Shown: positions 25,051 through 33,871 of the stretch, piece after piece
Numbering within the stretch: position 1 is the first letter of the stretch
How the letters are laid out: every line of letters begins with the position of its first letter
Origin: Nitrospirota bacterium
Lineage (GTDB): Bacteria > Nitrospirota > Thermodesulfovibrionia > Thermodesulfovibrionales > Dissulfurispiraceae
Reading direction: 5' to 3'
Assembly: GCA_021791055.1 (NCBI GenBank)
Contig: JAJYXI010000049.1
Location: 31,977-95,976 of the forward strand
Length of the DNA: 64,000 bases
Notes under the pieces: generated by a model
Databases searched by the model: none
Told to the model about the DNA's origin: nothing
Seen by the model: the letters and a program-made list of their open reading frames with translations, nothing else
Made by a program: the position numbers and the translations under genes

Positions 25051-25233
25051 TTATACCTCTATGTCTATTCCTTCTCTCTTTTCTTCTTTTGATTTTTTAG
25101 GAAGTTCTTTTTCTTCTTTAGTCGCTTTTTTAGCCTTGCGGGTAATGCGTGTTTTTGGAAAGACATGGGCTGGCCCTATGCTGCGTACACCTGCAATCCT
25201 GTAAGGCTCTCTTATGCCCTCGTCATTTGCCAT
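25051..25233 (-). CDS. Small charged protein of unknown function
   Basis: A 60-residue open frame fills the gap between the HDOD gene and the flgF promoter on the coding strand of its neighbours. The first half reads like folded protein (IREPYRIAGVRSIGPAHVFP). The second half is Lys/Glu-rich (KKATKEEKELPKKSKEEK) and ends GIDIEV. The ribosome site is weak. Small, highly charged proteins of this kind are common next to flagellar genes in related bacteria, but I cannot name a family. It is probably real by position and composition. Confidence 0.45.
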   Translation of the reverse strand: MANDEGIREPYRIAGVRSIGPAHVFPKTRITRKAKKATKEEKELPKKSKEEKREGIDIEV

Positions 25234-25289
25234 CTTAATTTTTTATCGGGCAAAAAAGAAAATCCTTTACTCCATTACTCCAATTTTAT

Positions 25290-26132
25290 TTATTCCAGAA
25301 GCTTGGCCTTTTGTTCTGTATATGCCTTCTTTATCTTGTCTTGCAGTTCAGCGAATTTATCTTCAGACATGCCGAGACGCTCCAGCTCAATGTTCGAAAC
25401 ATTTACAGGCCTCCTCAGGCCTATACCCATGTTCAGGCAAACCGCATCAGCTATCCTGATTATCTCGCAGAGTGTTTCAAAATTGCTGTCTTCAAAGGCA
25501 GGAAATGTTTCTGAGTGATGATACTCTATGACCACTTCGAGGTTTTTGGGCAGCTTCCACTTTCTTGCAATAAGACCCCCAACATTGCAGTGGTTAAACC
25601 CAAGCATCTCATCCTCAACCTCTATAAAAGACAACCCCTCTTCATAAACCTTTTCTATAACCACAGAATAGGACTCAGACATGCTGTTGTTGAGAACAGT
25701 CTTCCCGACATCATGTATCAATCCTGCAACAAGCGCCTCCTCTGATTGAATCATCTTTGTCTCATGGGCAATAATGGATGCCGCAATGGATACGCCAAGG
25801 CTGTGTTCCCAGAGTCTCTGCTCGAAGAGACCGAACTTCCTGTGCAAGTCCTTCAATGAGGCGGCAACCACAAGATTTTTCATGGTATTAAAACCAATAA
25901 GAATTATTGCAGTGGATATTGTGTCTATGCTCTTGCCCCTGCCGTAATACGGCGAGTTGGCAATCCTCAGAAGCCTTGTAGAAAATGCCTGATCGTTGGA
26001 AATAATCTTTTCGAGTTCGTTTATAGATGAGTAGTCGTCATTCATAAGCTGTAAGACCTTCATTGCAACAGGAGGAAGGCTTGGAATGTCAACGGTTTCT
26101 AAAATAATTTTTTCTAATATCTCTTCTTTCAT
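25290..26132 (-). CDS. HDOD-domain signalling protein
   Basis: A 280-residue protein with one HDOD domain (residues ~10-210), a catalytically silent relative of HD phosphohydrolases. Seen are IPSLPPVAMKVLQLMNDD, FSTRLLRIANSPYYGRGKSIDTISTAIILIGFNTMKNLV and VAGLIHDVGKTVL. The LIHDVGK region retains HD residues. HDOD proteins act in two-component and c-di-GMP signalling, often next to response regulators as here. The preceding receiver gene stops 3 bases upstream, so this is the last member of the HD-GYP, kinase, receiver, HDOD block. Confidence 0.88.
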   Translation of the reverse strand: MKEEILEKIILETVDIPSLPPVAMKVLQLMNDDYSSINELEKIISNDQAFSTRLLRIANSPYYGRGKSIDTISTAIILIGFNTMKNLVVAASLKDLHRKFGLFEQRLWEHSLGVSIAASIIAHETKMIQSEEALVAGLIHDVGKTVLNNSMSESYSVVIEKVYEEGLSFIEVEDEMLGFNHCNVGGLIARKWKLPKNLEVVIEYHHSETFPAFEDSNFETLCEIIRIADAVCLNMGIGLRRPVNVSNIELERLGMSEDKFAELQDKIKKAYTEQKAKLLE

Positions 26133-26135
26133 CTT

Positions 26136-26507
26136 CTATCTTTCAGCCTTTTCAAACTCCACGAGTATATTTTTAATCTCTTCGAGTTTAAAAGGCTTGT
26201 TTATAACCCTTATACCCTCTTTTTTCACGAATTCATCAAGTTTCTCATTAAGCACCGCACCGGTAATCATGATAAATCTCTCTGCCAGCTCGCTGTTTGT
26301 CTCTCTAATTCTATAATACAGATTATCTCCGGTAGCATACGGCATCATATAATCGCAGAATACCGCCCAGTATTTATTGTTAAGCACCGCCTCCATGGAC
26401 TCCTCGCAAGATAAAAATATATCTGTCTTATAGCCTAAGCTGTCAAGAAAAAACCTCATCAGCTCAGCCACATCAGGCTCATCGTCCACCACAAGAATCT
26501 TCTTCAT
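26136..26507 (-). CDS. Single-domain response regulator
   Basis: A 123-residue lone receiver domain: acidic pair D8/D9 in VVDDE, probable phosphoacceptor D52 in FCDYMMPYATG, and the lysine of VINKPFK. I choose the ATG at 26507, which follows GGGAG at a good distance and lies just after the kinase stop. The alternative ATG at 26519 overlaps the kinase and has its purine stretch too close. No output domain exists, so it likely relays from the adjacent kinase to the HDOD or HD-GYP proteins by contact or phosphotransfer. Confidence 0.85.
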   Translation of the reverse strand: MKKILVVDDEPDVAELMRFFLDSLGYKTDIFLSCEESMEAVLNNKYWAVFCDYMMPYATGDNLYYRIRETNSELAERFIMITGAVLNEKLDEFVKKEGIRVINKPFKLEEIKNILVEFEKAER

Positions 26508-26508
26508 T

Positions 26509-27843
26509 TTATCTCCCATGCCTCTTGAGACTGATTATAACAGATAATCCATTATTAGTTACAAAGTCAATATCACCGCCGTAATTTTTTATAATGGAAT
26601 AGGCTATTGACAATCCAACACCAAGACGGCCGAATTCCTTTGTCGTAAAAAACGGCTCAATCAGTCTGTTAATAAGTTCCTGAGATACCCCTGCACCTGT
26701 ATCTTTGAATGTAATTATTACATTGCCGTTTTCTGTTTTAGATTTCACGGTCAATACTCTTTTATCCCTACCGCTCATGGCCTCTATGGCATTCACTGCA
26801 ATATTATAAAACGACCTTATTATGTCCTCCCTCGCCATTATATAAGGCTCTGATGTATCAAATTCTGTTACGACAGATATTGAGCTGCTTTCTATCTCGT
26901 TTTGTAAAATAGATATGGTATTTTTTAATGCCTCATTGATAGGCACAGGGTGAAATGGTGTGTTGTCAACTCCTGCAAAATCCATTAATATTCTCATAAG
27001 CTTACTTATTCTCTCTGTTGCATCTTTAATTTTGCAGCAGATTTCTCCAATTTTCTCTTTATCGGAAAAACCTATCTCTGAAGCAAACTGTGTATAACCG
27101 CTTATTATTGCAAGGGGATTGTTTATCTCGTGAGCAAGACCTGATATAAGCCTTCCCACCGCAGCCATCTTTTCGGAATCCTTAATTCTTTCCTGCATCT
27201 CAACCACATCGGTAATATCCCTTATGTCCTCGATGACAAACTGTATGTTGCCTTCCTTGTCTCTGAAAGGTGTATAGACAATATTATGGATATATTTTTT
27301 GCCTTTTATCATGTGGATATGTGTTGCATCTCTTTGAACGCCGTCCCTATAGACCTCATCTAAATAACATTTCTTTTCCTGTTCTTCGCACGGCTTGTCA
27401 TACGAGTGAACTACTTCCCAGCATTTTTTCCCTATTACCTCATCACGGCTTAGTCCTGTATCTTCTAAAAATTTCTCATTCACTTCTACGATAGACTTGT
27501 TGGGAGATACGATAATCACATAATTTGATATGGAATCATAGAGCTGTTTAAAATAATTCTTGGTATCGTCCAGTTCCTTTGTAAGCAGATTAATATCCTT
27601 AGCCATTTTATTAAAGGCATCATTAACCATCTGAAAATCCTCGACATCCACATCAGGGACCCTGTAGTTGAATTCTCCACTCGAAAATCTCTCTGCAGCA
27701 GTCAGCAGATCCTTTAACGGCTTCTCCGTCTTTGAGGCAAAGATGTATGAAATAATAAAGGAGAAAATAATTAAAGAGAGGATAAACAGGCATGCAATAC
27801 TTACAATAAGCTCTTCCGAATTATGGTAGAGATAGCCTTTCAT
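26509..27843 (-). CDS. Membrane histidine kinase with HAMP and PAS domains
   Basis: A 444-residue kinase with one evident membrane helix (~13-36, VSIACLFILSLIIFSFIISY) and almost no periplasmic part. A HAMP domain (~37-88) follows, then a PAS domain (~95-215) with a cluster of cysteines (KKCWEVVHSYDKPCEEQEKKC). HisKA has GLAHEINNPLAIISGY (phosphoacceptor His) and HATPase_c has NAIEAM, DTGAGV and GVGLSIAYSII. The Cys-rich PAS pattern is common in sensors of redox or gas signals, though no ligand can be inferred. It lies 12 bases after the HD-GYP gene and before a receiver gene, a natural pair. Confidence 0.88.
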   Translation of the reverse strand: MKGYLYHNSEELIVSIACLFILSLIIFSFIISYIFASKTEKPLKDLLTAAERFSSGEFNYRVPDVDVEDFQMVNDAFNKMAKDINLLTKELDDTKNYFKQLYDSISNYVIIVSPNKSIVEVNEKFLEDTGLSRDEVIGKKCWEVVHSYDKPCEEQEKKCYLDEVYRDGVQRDATHIHMIKGKKYIHNIVYTPFRDKEGNIQFVIEDIRDITDVVEMQERIKDSEKMAAVGRLISGLAHEINNPLAIISGYTQFASEIGFSDKEKIGEICCKIKDATERISKLMRILMDFAGVDNTPFHPVPINEALKNTISILQNEIESSSISVVTEFDTSEPYIMAREDIIRSFYNIAVNAIEAMSGRDKRVLTVKSKTENGNVIITFKDTGAGVSQELINRLIEPFFTTKEFGRLGVGLSIAYSIIKNYGGDIDFVTNNGLSVIISLKRHGR

Positions 27844-27855
27844 ATCATAATTATA

Positions 27856-29121
27856 TCAGCCCATAAACTGTTTTACACCCATATACTCCTCACCTGCCTT
27901 AAGCTGGGTATCCATACGCACATCATTCAGGTGCCTGAAATATGTGCCTGCAACGCCAACAACACTTGGATCAAGACTATTAGTTTTAGCCATATCTTCT
28001 ATTATCTTCAAGGCGTCCTCTCCTGACATCCCTTTTCTGTAAGGTCTGTCCTCCGTAATAGCAGTAAAAACATCCGAAACAGCCATAATCCTTGAGCCAA
28101 TCGGCAATTCATTGCCTCTTATATGGAATGGATAGCCTTTTCCATCCATTCGTTCATGATGGAAAGAAGCCCATGTATTTATAATATCAAGCCCTGATAC
28201 TGCTTCAAGTATTCTGTAAGAGTGATAAACATGACTTTTCATTACATTAAACTCTTCAACAGAAAGCTTAGCAGGCTTTTCGAGTATTTCTGCCGGAACA
28301 GCCAATTTGCCGACATCGTGGAGATAGCCTGCAACCCTCATCATCTGACATTCTATTTCTGAGAAACCTATCATCCGCGCCAATAATGTAGCTACTGCAC
28401 TGACGCCTGCTGAATGAACTGCTGTAAAATGGCTTCTGTAATCTATGATATGGCTGAAGAGTTTTGCTATGTTTATAAGCTCATTCATATTCAGTTCAGT
28501 ATCGGGCAGAACATTTCTATCTGAAATTATCTGGTCGATCTCCGGCGATGCTGCATCAAACCAGAAAGATTCTTTAGCTGATAGGTTCTCAAAGACTTCT
28601 ACAAGCTCAGGCACAAATATACTATCAGAGCGAGATTTAATTGCATCCACTATATTCTTCCTCTGATTCAGCACTTCCTGCTGTCTATTAATAAGCACTT
28701 CTATTCTGTCGGCAAGATGAATAATATGGCCGCCTGCAGGGACTTCCTCCCTATTAACCTGAGAACCTGCACCTTCTGCCCATGGAACATGATGGTAAAG
28801 GATAAGCTTTGAAATGGCTGAAAACAGATCAAAGTCCTTAATGAGCAAGTATCCCCTTTCAGCGTGCAGATATGGGTTTGTAATTTCAAGTTCAAGGGCG
28901 TCAATCTTTTCTTTTGCAGAAAAAAAACCAATGTCATGAATTGCCGATGCAAGGAATATATTATTTATCTCCTCGCGGGACATGCCAAATGATCGGGCTA
29001 TTTCACTTGCGATAATCCCAACCCTCAGATGGTGATTTGCAACCCTTGGATTAACAAAGTCCAGCGCCCTCGAAAATGAAAGAATCAAATCAGACAGCTT
29101 TATTCTTATATTACTTATCAC
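27856..29121 (-). CDS. Tandem HD / HD-GYP phosphodiesterase
   Basis: A 421-residue protein with two HD-superfamily domains. The N-terminal one (~20-125) has [23 protein letters not shown] and LYHHVPW. The C-terminal one (~225-400) is a full HD-GYP domain: [11 protein letters not shown], then [14 protein letters not shown] with the GYP triad, then [16 protein letters not shown]-like sequence (here [14 protein letters not shown]). HD-GYP proteins hydrolyse cyclic di-GMP, linking this gene to motility control. There is no membrane segment. The gene overlaps the upstream chemoreceptor by 4 bases, so it is translationally coupled to the chemotaxis operon. Confidence 0.88.
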   Translation of the reverse strand: MISNIRIKLSDLILSFSRALDFVNPRVANHHLRVGIIASEIARSFGMSREEINNIFLASAIHDIGFFSAKEKIDALELEITNPYLHAERGYLLIKDFDLFSAISKLILYHHVPWAEGAGSQVNREEVPAGGHIIHLADRIEVLINRQQEVLNQRKNIVDAIKSRSDSIFVPELVEVFENLSAKESFWFDAASPEIDQIISDRNVLPDTELNMNELINIAKLFSHIIDYRSHFTAVHSAGVSAVATLLARMIGFSEIECQMMRVAGYLHDVGKLAVPAEILEKPAKLSVEEFNVMKSHVYHSYRILEAVSGLDIINTWASFHHERMDGKGYPFHIRGNELPIGSRIMAVSDVFTAITEDRPYRKGMSGEDALKIIEDMAKTNSLDPSVVGVAGTYFRHLNDVRMDTQLKAGEEYMGVKQFMG

Positions 29122-31094
29122 GCCTCAGCCTCAAGCTTCGTTAGTATGGAGATTGTCTCGTCAACCAGTCTCACTGATTCTGTCACATGATGTTTTATTG
29201 ATTCCCTGTCTCCTTTTTTCGCTGCCTCGTATGCCTTCTGTCCGAGCTCATGCAGCCTATTGTGAGGGCCCTCCATTTCCCTGAAAGCTCCGAGATTGCC
29301 GAAGAACTCCCTTCCCTCTCCGTAATACCATTTACCCATCCTTGATTTATCGGACTGCAATTCAGCAGCGTCGATGGATATATCCCTCGCGTCCATTAAA
29401 TCCATTATTCTGTAAAGCCACAATACATAGTCGGCCTTTGCCACTCCTATTTTCATCTTCGGATCATAGAAGCCGTCCAGCAATTTGAGGAATTCCTTTG
29501 CATTGGCGCCGAATTTATTGAAAGACAATGTCATGTCCTTTACTGCATTCGAACTTTCTTTTGCATCTTCAGCTATACTTGTTAAATTGATTGATATCTC
29601 GGTTACGGTGGCTGACTGCTCTTCTGTGGCTGTAACAATCTGGTGTACCATGTCGGCAACCCTCTGGAAACTGCCATGTATCTCTACAAAGGATTCATCA
29701 AGTCGCCGTGCTATATCGGCGGTAGTCTTTACCTTTTCCACTGCCACATCCATCATATCGGTTGCGCTTACAGTTCCTGTATGGATTGAGCTCAAGATAT
29801 TATTTATCTCGGCTGTGGCGTTTGTAGTCCTCTGGGCAAGTTTTCTCACCTCATCTGCCACGACCGCAAACCCCCTTCCCTGCTCTCCTGCACGGGCCGC
29901 CTCGATGGCCGCATTTAGGGCAAGGAGATTTGTCTGGTCTGCTATGTCCTTTATCATGACCACAATCTCATCAATCTTCTTTGAAAACTCCGCCAGGTCC
30001 CTGACCTTATCGGATGCCATTTCTATCTGCCTGTTCACGCCATCTATGGAGGAGACGGTTTCATCTATCATCCCTTTGCCTTTAAGGGATATATTCATGG
30101 CGTTTTCCGATGCCTGCGATGCAACATTGATATTTCTTGCTATATCGCCTATGGTGGACGACATCTCCTCTGTTGCGGTTGCAGCAGTGGTTGTGCGCTC
30201 GAGATCTTTGTCAACCCTCTGTGATACATCCTTGCCGTAAAGTGTGAGGTTGGTAGCGTCCTTGAGGATATGGACCGTCTTATTGGCTACATCCCGCATA
30301 ACATATCGCATTGCCTTTATTATGCTCGTTACATCGTTTGCTACTTTTCCGAACTCATCAGCCGTCTTTGATTCGATCTTGACTGTAAGGTCTCCTTTGG
30401 CAACCTTCTCTGCTGAAGAGCTGATGTCGTGCAGGACGCCGACGACATACCTGCTGATAAACCAGAAGGAAAATACAAAGGCTGCAGCAAAAACAGCAAC
30501 AACAATGATTATCACTGTAGTTGTAGTAGTCTTAATATCCCTATTAATGGACTCCATGTTGCTGATGAACTCCCTCCTTGAAGACTCTACTATCTCATTG
30601 GCAATACCCAAAAATGCCTTTGACCTTTCTGCCTGAATCGTTCCGAGGATGTTCACGGCCTCGCTGACCTTACCTGCTTTAACGAGAGGCACCAGCTCAT
30701 TGAAAATGGTCTGTGTAAAGGGTATAAGAGTCTTTTCCATCTCATCCACTTTATTCTTAAATGCTCCCTTCTTTAGGTTTGATATGTTTTCAAATAACTT
30801 TTCAAAATAAGAACTAATAACACTTTCCTGATTCTCCCAGACATCAGTGTCCTTTGCTACTGCCATTCTTAAAAAGGCTGCCCTTATTCCATTAATATCA
30901 GCCTTAAGCTGTGTAATTAACTGGATGTCGTTGCCCATGGCATTCATGGAATCGTACCGGGACTTAATGTTCATAAAATTGACGCCTACCAGTCCGAGTA
31001 TTCCGAATATCAGAACGCTCATGAAAATGTACCCCATCAATACTTTTTTCTTAAGGCTTATGGACAATATGCGTTCAATCAACAACTTCATCAT
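29118..31094 (-). CDS. Transmembrane chemoreceptor with C-terminal CZB-like domain
   Basis: A 658-residue methyl-accepting chemotaxis protein. TM1 is ~17-38. The periplasmic four-helix-bundle sensor ends at TM2 (~190-213, [21 protein letters not shown]). HAMP and the signalling domain with the hairpin tip [20 protein letters not shown] follow. The C-terminal ~115 residues match the CZB (chemoreceptor zinc-binding) domain: [16 protein letters not shown] and [10 protein letters not shown]. Two of the four usual Zn ligands look changed: the first His is Tyr (KADYVLW) and the Cys before GKW is Ser (KSRMGKW). The two C-terminal histidines remain. Zn or HOCl sensing is therefore doubtful. It lies 14 bases after the soluble receptor. 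Confidence 0.9.
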   Translation of the reverse strand: MMKLLIERILSISLKKKVLMGYIFMSVLIFGILGLVGVNFMNIKSRYDSMNAMGNDIQLITQLKADINGIRAAFLRMAVAKDTDVWENQESVISSYFEKLFENISNLKKGAFKNKVDEMEKTLIPFTQTIFNELVPLVKAGKVSEAVNILGTIQAERSKAFLGIANEIVESSRREFISNMESINRDIKTTTTTVIIIVVAVFAAAFVFSFWFISRYVVGVLHDISSSAEKVAKGDLTVKIESKTADEFGKVANDVTSIIKAMRYVMRDVANKTVHILKDATNLTLYGKDVSQRVDKDLERTTTAATATEEMSSTIGDIARNINVASQASENAMNISLKGKGMIDETVSSIDGVNRQIEMASDKVRDLAEFSKKIDEIVVMIKDIADQTNLLALNAAIEAARAGEQGRGFAVVADEVRKLAQRTTNATAEINNILSSIHTGTVSATDMMDVAVEKVKTTADIARRLDESFVEIHGSFQRVADMVHQIVTATEEQSATVTEISINLTSIAEDAKESSNAVKDMTLSFNKFGANAKEFLKLLDGFYDPKMKIGVAKADYVLWLYRIMDLMDARDISIDAAELQSDKSRMGKWYYGEGREFFGNLGAFREMEGPHNRLHELGQKAYEAAKKGDRESIKHHVTESVRLVDETISILTKLEAEA

Positions 31095-31108
31095 TCCTCC
31101 ATGAATTC

Positions 31109-31984
31109 TTAGAACTTAACCATTTTGTTTATTTCCACATTGACCTTTGCAACCGTGGAAAAGACCTTATGGGCCTCTTCAAGGGTTGATACAACAAGGG
31201 AAACTCTTTTTGTCACATCGGTGAGCACCTGGCTCTGCTCTTCAATGGCTGAAGAAAGATTATTGACAGAATCTCCAACATTATCCGAAAGCACCTTTGT
31301 ATTTTCAAAGGTTGACCTTATGGACTTTATGTCCTGCTCGAAGGCAGTGATTATTTCAGAAATCTTATCCACTTCTCCAACTGCAGTGGTGACCTTTTCC
31401 TTTAAATCCTCAAGTATATCTGCAATGCCCTTTGTCAATTTCTCTGTCTTCTGGGCGAGCTTTCTAACCTCATCAGCCACGACCGCAAAACCCCTCCCCT
31501 TGTCACCAACCCTTGCTGCCTCTATCGCAGCATTAAGGGCAAGTAGGTTTGTCTGGTCTGCTATGTCAGAAATGGATACAACGATATTGCCGATATTTTC
31601 CGTTGCAGCGCCTAAATTCTGGATGTTATTGACAACCTCTGTAACCTTCTCCTGCTGTCTCGATATGTCCTCAACCCTTTTGCCAAGCTCGACATCCAGC
31701 GTATCATTGTGCCTGACCATATCCTGCACCTGTGTGTTAATGGATGATACATTGCCGGACATATCCCTTATGGTGGCATCTATCTCCTCTATGGCCGTGG
31801 CAACGGATGTGGTTTCGTCCTTTATCCTCGAAAAATTACTATCGATTAAATCCATGGTGTTGGTAATAGTAGAGCCTAAAAGGGTGGATTTAATAAGCCC
31901 TATTGAAATTTTCTGAACTATAGGCAGAAGATTATCTTGTGCGACAACTTGCTGTTCTTTTCTTGCAAAAAGTCTGAATGCCAT
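31109..31984 (-). CDS. Soluble short chemoreceptor
   Basis: A 291-residue methyl-accepting protein without membrane helices, HAMP or a recognisable sensor domain. It is essentially the signalling hairpin (tip [23 protein letters not shown] near the middle) with ~40 extra N-terminal residues. Such receptors take their input from a partner. The upstream neighbour, 30 bases away, is an ODP-like di-iron protein. In Treponema denticola, ODP is known to signal through a soluble receptor encoded beside it, so a cytoplasmic oxygen/iron sensor pair is the likely role. A short ACTCCAT heptamer array (31990-32012) lies in its leader and contributes a GGAG-type site. Confidence 0.88.
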   Translation of the reverse strand: MAFRLFARKEQQVVAQDNLLPIVQKISIGLIKSTLLGSTITNTMDLIDSNFSRIKDETTSVATAIEEIDATIRDMSGNVSSINTQVQDMVRHNDTLDVELGKRVEDISRQQEKVTEVVNNIQNLGAATENIGNIVVSISDIADQTNLLALNAAIEAARVGDKGRGFAVVADEVRKLAQKTEKLTKGIADILEDLKEKVTTAVGEVDKISEIITAFEQDIKSIRSTFENTKVLSDNVGDSVNNLSSAIEEQSQVLTDVTKRVSLVVSTLEEAHKVFSTVAKVNVEINKMVKF

Positions 31985-32014
31985 ATTTTCTCCTCCATTA
32001 CTCCATCACTCCAT

Positions 32015-32809
32015 TTATTTATATATCTCGTTTATAATGTCAGAACCGCACCTGAGTCCCGAGAGCCAATCCCAGAATCTCTTTACATGCTCTCTTTTAA
32101 ATATGGCGCCGTGCTGGGGAGCAATCATGTCTATATCATATTTCGATATCTTCTCCATGTACGTCCTGCAAACAGAATTGGATGCCATGTATCTTTTATG
32201 GAAGCCTTCCATAAGCTTCACATGGGAATCAAAGTCCCTGACAAAGGGATGCCTCTCTCCCTTCGGAAATAGTGCTGCACCGAGGTCTCCGGTGAAGAGT
32301 ATCTTTGCCTTGGGATCATAAACATGGAAATTGGCAACAGAGTGTAAGAAATGGGCAGGAATTAACTCCAGAGAGTCGCCGGAAGGAAGCTGGATCCTTC
32401 CACCGTTATCATCTATTGGAACTATCCTGTTCATATCGAACATGCCGTAATGCGGCAGAAACCTCACCCACCACTTTGAGAGATGTATCTTTGCCGGTGT
32501 AACACTGAGCCAGAGGGCTATTCCGGAAGAAACATCAGGGTCCTGATGGGAGAAGAATATGTGCTGAATCTTGCTTAAATCTATGTATCTCGATGTATTG
32601 GCAACAACGCGGGGGAATACATGAATTCCGCCGGGGTCAAGCAAAATGCCCACTCCTTTATTCTCAATGAGGTACTGGTTCACCTGAACAAGACCTTCCT
32701 CTTCATGCTCCTCCCACCCGAGCCATACAAAGCGATGAGTGCCGTCATCATAAAGGACTTCGCCTTTGACAATGTCTACATCATTTCCAGTGTTCGTAAC
32801 CTTTGCCAT
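32015..32809 (-). CDS. ODP-like di-iron metallo-beta-lactamase-fold protein
   Basis: A 264-residue protein with the metallo-beta-lactamase fold of flavodiiron proteins but no flavodoxin domain. The metal motif is SHQDPDVSSG (H88, D90, D92) in place of the enzyme HxExDH, followed by HFLHS (H153, H156), TGDLG (D175) and PQHG (H233). A Val where FDPs have the second His is the pattern reported for ODP, the oxygen-binding di-iron protein of spirochaete chemotaxis. The placement between cheB and a soluble chemoreceptor makes an O2/Fe(II) sensor likely rather than a reductase. The mapping to ODP ligands is from memory, not alignment. Confidence 0.82.
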   Translation of the reverse strand: MAKVTNTGNDVDIVKGEVLYDDGTHRFVWLGWEEHEEEGLVQVNQYLIENKGVGILLDPGGIHVFPRVVANTSRYIDLSKIQHIFFSHQDPDVSSGIALWLSVTPAKIHLSKWWVRFLPHYGMFDMNRIVPIDDNGGRIQLPSGDSLELIPAHFLHSVANFHVYDPKAKILFTGDLGAALFPKGERHPFVRDFDSHVKLMEGFHKRYMASNSVCRTYMEKISKYDIDMIAPQHGAIFKREHVKRFWDWLSGLRCGSDIINEIYK

Positions 32810-32818
32810 AAAAACCTC

Positions 32819-33871
32819 CTACACCGCATTTATAATCTCGCCTGCCATCTCTTCCAGAGACAACACCTTGTCTGCAATGCCTGCATCCACTACTGCCTTT
32901 GGCATTCCATACACAACACATGTATCTTCGTTTTGTGCAAATATCCTTCCGCCTGTATTTTTCAGGGCAGTAAGTCCTTTAAGACCATCGTTTCCCATGC
33001 CTGTTAGTATTACGCCGAGCGCCCTGCCGGGGAAAAATTCTGACACAGAAAACATCAGCGCATCGACAGATGGGCGATAAATAAACTCCTCTTTATTCTC
33101 GGAAATGGTAACAACGGTCTCTATACCCCTCGGTCTTCTCACCCTCATATGGCCCCTTCCGGGCGCTATAAGGGCAACTCCCGGCTTTAGAGGTTCTCCC
33201 TCTTCTGCCTCTTTTACCGTAATCTGACTGAGCTGATTGAGCCTTTCGGCAAATGGCCCGGTGAAGTTTGGCGGCATGTGCTGGGCTATTACAATAGGCG
33301 TGGGAAAGTCCTTGGGCAATTTAGGAATTATCTCCTGAAGCGCCTTCGGCCCGCCGGTAGAAGTCCCTATGGACACTATGCCGACCCTTCTTTCGCCTGT
33401 CGTCCTCACAGGCATGGATTTAGGAATCTCTATCGTTCTTGGCGCAGTTGTAGGCCTGATGCGCTTCCTAATAATTCCTGCTCTGGCTATATGCTTTATC
33501 TTGTCAATTAAAATCTCCCTTATCTTCACAATGTTTACAGAAAGGTCAGAGAGATTCTTGGGAATAAAATCCACTGCGCCAAGGTCAAGGGCATCCAGTG
33601 TTACCTTAGCTCCTTCTGTGGTAATTGAGCTGACCATAATTACAGGGACAGGGCTTCTCTCCATTATGTGCTTCAGGGCAGAGATGCCGTCCATCCTCGG
33701 CATCTCGACATCCATAGTCACAACATCAGGATTGAGACTCTCGACTTTTTCGAGGGCCTCAAGGCCGTCCCTCGCTGTGCCAACAATCTTAATCTCAGGG
33801 TCTGAGGAAAGCATGTTGGACAATGCATTCCTCATAAACGCAGAATCATCAACAATAAGAACCTTTACCAT
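32819..33871 (-). CDS. cheB: Chemotaxis methylesterase/response regulator CheB
   Basis: A 350-residue protein: N-terminal receiver (D54 in TMDVEMPRMDG, lysine in DFIPKNLSD), linker with a Pro/Arg-rich stretch, then the CheB esterase/deamidase. Catalytic Ser is at about 171 in SIGTSTGGPKAL, with AQHMPP and the Asp of GMGNDG. It removes methyl groups from chemoreceptors for adaptation. The ATG at 33871 overlaps the receptor stop (TGATG). A GTG one codon upstream is possible. It is followed by the ODP-like gene. Confidence 0.96.
   Translation of the reverse strand: MVKVLIVDDSAFMRNALSNMLSSDPEIKIVGTARDGLEALEKVESLNPDVVTMDVEMPRMDGISALKHIMERSPVPVIMVSSITTEGAKVTLDALDLGAVDFIPKNLSDLSVNIVKIREILIDKIKHIARAGIIRKRIRPTTAPRTIEIPKSMPVRTTGERRVGIVSIGTSTGGPKALQEIIPKLPKDFPTPIVIAQHMPPNFTGPFAERLNQLSQITVKEAEEGEPLKPGVALIAPGRGHMRVRRPRGIETVVTISENKEEFIYRPSVDALMFSVSEFFPGRALGVILTGMGNDGLKGLTALKNTGGRIFAQNEDTCVVYGMPKAVVDAGIADKVLSLEEMAGEIINAV

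Noticed and set aside
29485-31916. Long plus-strand open frames opposite the chemoreceptor genes
   Set aside because: They mirror the periodic codon pattern of strong minus-strand chemoreceptor genes, have no ribosome sites, and read as Ser/Ala/Thr-rich shadow peptides.
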